NCBI RefSeq assembly: GCF_958405895.1
Contig: NZ_CATZAR010000009.1
DNA from: Ralstonia thomasii
Lineage (GTDB): Bacteria > Pseudomonadota > Gammaproteobacteria > Burkholderiales > Burkholderiaceae
Reading direction: 5' to 3' (one strand)
Length of the DNA: 64,000 nucleotides
Shown: positions 62,709-64,000 of the stretch, piece by piece
Layout of the letters: every line of letters starts with the position of its first letter
Position numbering within the stretch: the first letter of the stretch is position 1
The notes under the pieces: generated by a model
Seen by the model: only the letters and a program-made list of their open reading frames with translations
What the model was told of the DNA's origin: nothing
Databases searched by the model: none
Made by a program: the position numbers and the translations under genes

Positions 62709-63848
62709 TCAGACGACATTCAAATGCTCGGTGCCGGCCGACAGGTCCGTCTGCCCGCCCCGCTTGCTGTGCAGTTTGATCTGCAGCCGCAGATCGTTGA
62801 GAGAGTCGGCATTACGCAGCGCGTCTTCGTACGTGATCTTGTTTTCTTCGTACAAATCGAACAGCGCCTGGTCGAACGAGATCATCCCTTGCTCGCGGGA
62901 TTTCTTCATGACCTCCTTCAGCTCGTGCACCTCGCCCTTGAAGATGAGGTCTTGCACCAGCGGGGTCGCCAGCATGATCTCGACGGCCGGTACGCGCCCC
63001 TTCTTGCCCTGACGCGGCAGCAGGCGTTGCGCAATCATCGCGCGCAGGTTCAGCGACAGGTCGATCAGCAGCTGCTGACGCTTCTCTTCCGGGAAGAAGT
63101 TGATGATCCGGTCGATCGCCTGGTTCGAGCTGTTGGCGTGCAGCGTGGCAAGGCACAAGTGGCCGGTTTCCGCGTACTGGATGGCGTATTCCATCGTGTC
63201 GCGATCCCGGATTTCGCCGATCAGGATCACGTCCGGCGCCTGCCGCAGCGTGTTCTTCAGCGCCACGTGCCACGACTCGGTATCCACACCCACCTCGCGC
63301 TGCGTCACCACGCAGTTCTGGTGCGCGTGCACGTATTCCACCGGATCTTCAATGGTGATGATGTGGCCGTACGAATTCGCATTGCGATAGCCCACCATCG
63401 CCGCCAGCGAGGTCGACTTACCCGAGCCCGTGGCGCCCACGACGATCACGAGGCCGCGCTTGCTCATCACGATCTCATTGAGGATCGGCGGCAGGTCCAA
63501 CTCGCCCAGCGTCGGGATCTTCGTGTTGATGGTCCGCAGCACCATGCCGGCGCGACCTTGCTGCATGAACGCCGACACGCGGAATCGCCCGGCGCCCGGC
63601 GCCGTGATGGCGAAGTTGCATTCCGAGCTGTCTTCGTACTCGCGCAGCTGCTTCTCGTTCATGATCGCCTTGACCAGACCGACGGCCTGCTGGGCATTCA
63701 GCGGCTGCTGCGAGATCGGCGTGACCTTGCCGTCCACCTTGATCGCGGGCGGAAATTCTGCCGTGATGAACAAGTCCGAGCCACGGCTGTTCACCATCAA
63801 CTGCAAGAGTTCGTGGATGTATTTGGTGGCGGCTTCGCGGTCCAGCAT
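62709..63848 (-). CDS. pilU: type IV pilus retraction ATPase PilU
   Basis: A 379-residue hexameric ATPase that helps PilT retract pili. It has Walker A VVGATGSGKSTSLAAMVG, the Asp box TIEDPVEYVH, Walker B VILIGEIRDRDTMEYAIQ and the AIRNLI-equivalent LNLRAMIAQRLLP. The C-terminal tail (KRGGQTDLSAGTEHLNVV) extends beyond PilT length, typical of PilU. It is downstream of pilT and upstream of the minor pilin operon. Confidence 0.94.
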   Translation of the reverse strand: MLDREAATKYIHELLQLMVNSRGSDLFITAEFPPAIKVDGKVTPISQQPLNAQQAVGLVKAIMNEKQLREYEDSSECNFAITAPGAGRFRVSAFMQQGRAGMVLRTINTKIPTLGELDLPPILNEIVMSKRGLVIVVGATGSGKSTSLAAMVGYRNANSYGHIITIEDPVEYVHAHQNCVVTQREVGVDTESWHVALKNTLRQAPDVILIGEIRDRDTMEYAIQYAETGHLCLATLHANSSNQAIDRIINFFPEEKRQQLLIDLSLNLRAMIAQRLLPRQGKKGRVPAVEIMLATPLVQDLIFKGEVHELKEVMKKSREQGMISFDQALFDLYEENKITYEDALRNADSLNDLRLQIKLHSKRGGQTDLSAGTEHLNVV

Positions 63849-63914
63849 GGCGTGCCCCTCCTGGAAAGAATTGGAAAGCGCGCTGACGTGTCAGTCAGCG
63901 CATCCGTTCGCGCA

Positions 63915-64000
63915 TCAGCTCACGAACGCGTCTGGGTTCTTGGCAATGGCGCGCGCGTCTGCGTAGTTGATCGCCGAGCGCTTGATCAGCTCCGACAGGC
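63915..64000 (-). CDS. pilT: type IV pilus retraction ATPase PilT, C-terminal end (partial)
   Basis: The window ends inside this gene. The visible last 27 codons read LSELIKRSAINYADARAIAK then NPDAFVS, with TGA at 63915. This matches the C-terminal helix region of PilT (LIKRGAI-like, then DAR and NPD-F). It is 66 bases upstream of pilU, the normal pilT-pilU order. Only the tail is seen, so identity rests on this and on the neighbour. Confidence 0.75.
   Translation of the reverse strand, partial: LSELIKRSAINYADARAIAKNPDAFVS

Overview
The window is a 64 kb piece of a high-GC betaproteobacterial chromosome. Protein sequences and gene order (pcnB-folK, grpE/dnaK/dnaJ, hrcA-nadK-recN, glnE-yhdP-nitrilase-tldD, pilE/fimT/pilV/pilW/pilX/pilY1 next to pilU/pilT) fit Burkholderiales, most likely Ralstonia or a close relative. 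The genus is an inference from protein character; no database was searched. I see no rRNA, tRNA, CRISPR array, insertion sequence or prophage.

Layout. 1-5572: the 3' end of pcnB, then folK, a deoxynucleoside kinase, panB and a tungstate-type ABC permease/ATPase pair; opposite them a fused pabB-pabC gene overlaps the ATPase gene tail to tail. 5722-14327: a heat-shock region (dnaJ, dnaK, grpE, hslR) on the minus strand, interrupted by a convergent outer-membrane phospholipase gene, an Rnk-like gene and a thioredoxin-like gene, and ending with hemH. Sigma-32-type promoters are readable upstream of grpE and dnaK. 14384-23486: a catabolic block (hutU-hutH-hutG-hutI, divergent hutC with a perfect palindromic operator, and tauABC) lies between hemH and hrcA. 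23612-27437: hrcA, nadK, recN.

27531-32771 is the most distinctive region. A lipoprotein resembling a free subtilase pro-domain is followed by two secreted S8 peptidases, both ending in a GlyGly-CTERM tail (Gly-rich linker, hydrophobic helix, Arg cluster). A rhomboid-family protein that fits rhombosortase, the enzyme known to process such tails, is encoded convergently and is translationally coupled to glnE. Substrates and processing enzyme therefore sit within 5 kb.

32768-42435: glnE, and opposite it a yhdP-nitrilase-tldD operon. 42484-43903: a DAHP synthase gene preceded by a complete transcription attenuator. Its 27-codon leader peptide is rich in Phe, Tyr and Trp, and the RNA has mutually exclusive terminator and antiterminator pairings that can be traced base by base. 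44072-55523: mscS, a PduO-type cobalamin adenosyltransferase, a D-lactate dehydrogenase-like gene with a LysR regulator, glcDEF, lrgAB, a VOC protein, a cupin and a WYL regulator. Between the LysR gene and glcD is a repeat-bearing intergenic region. 55535-64000: a glutathione peroxidase gene and the type IV pilus minor pilin operon (pilE-like, fimT, pilV, pilW, pilX, pilY1), then pilU and the end of pilT.
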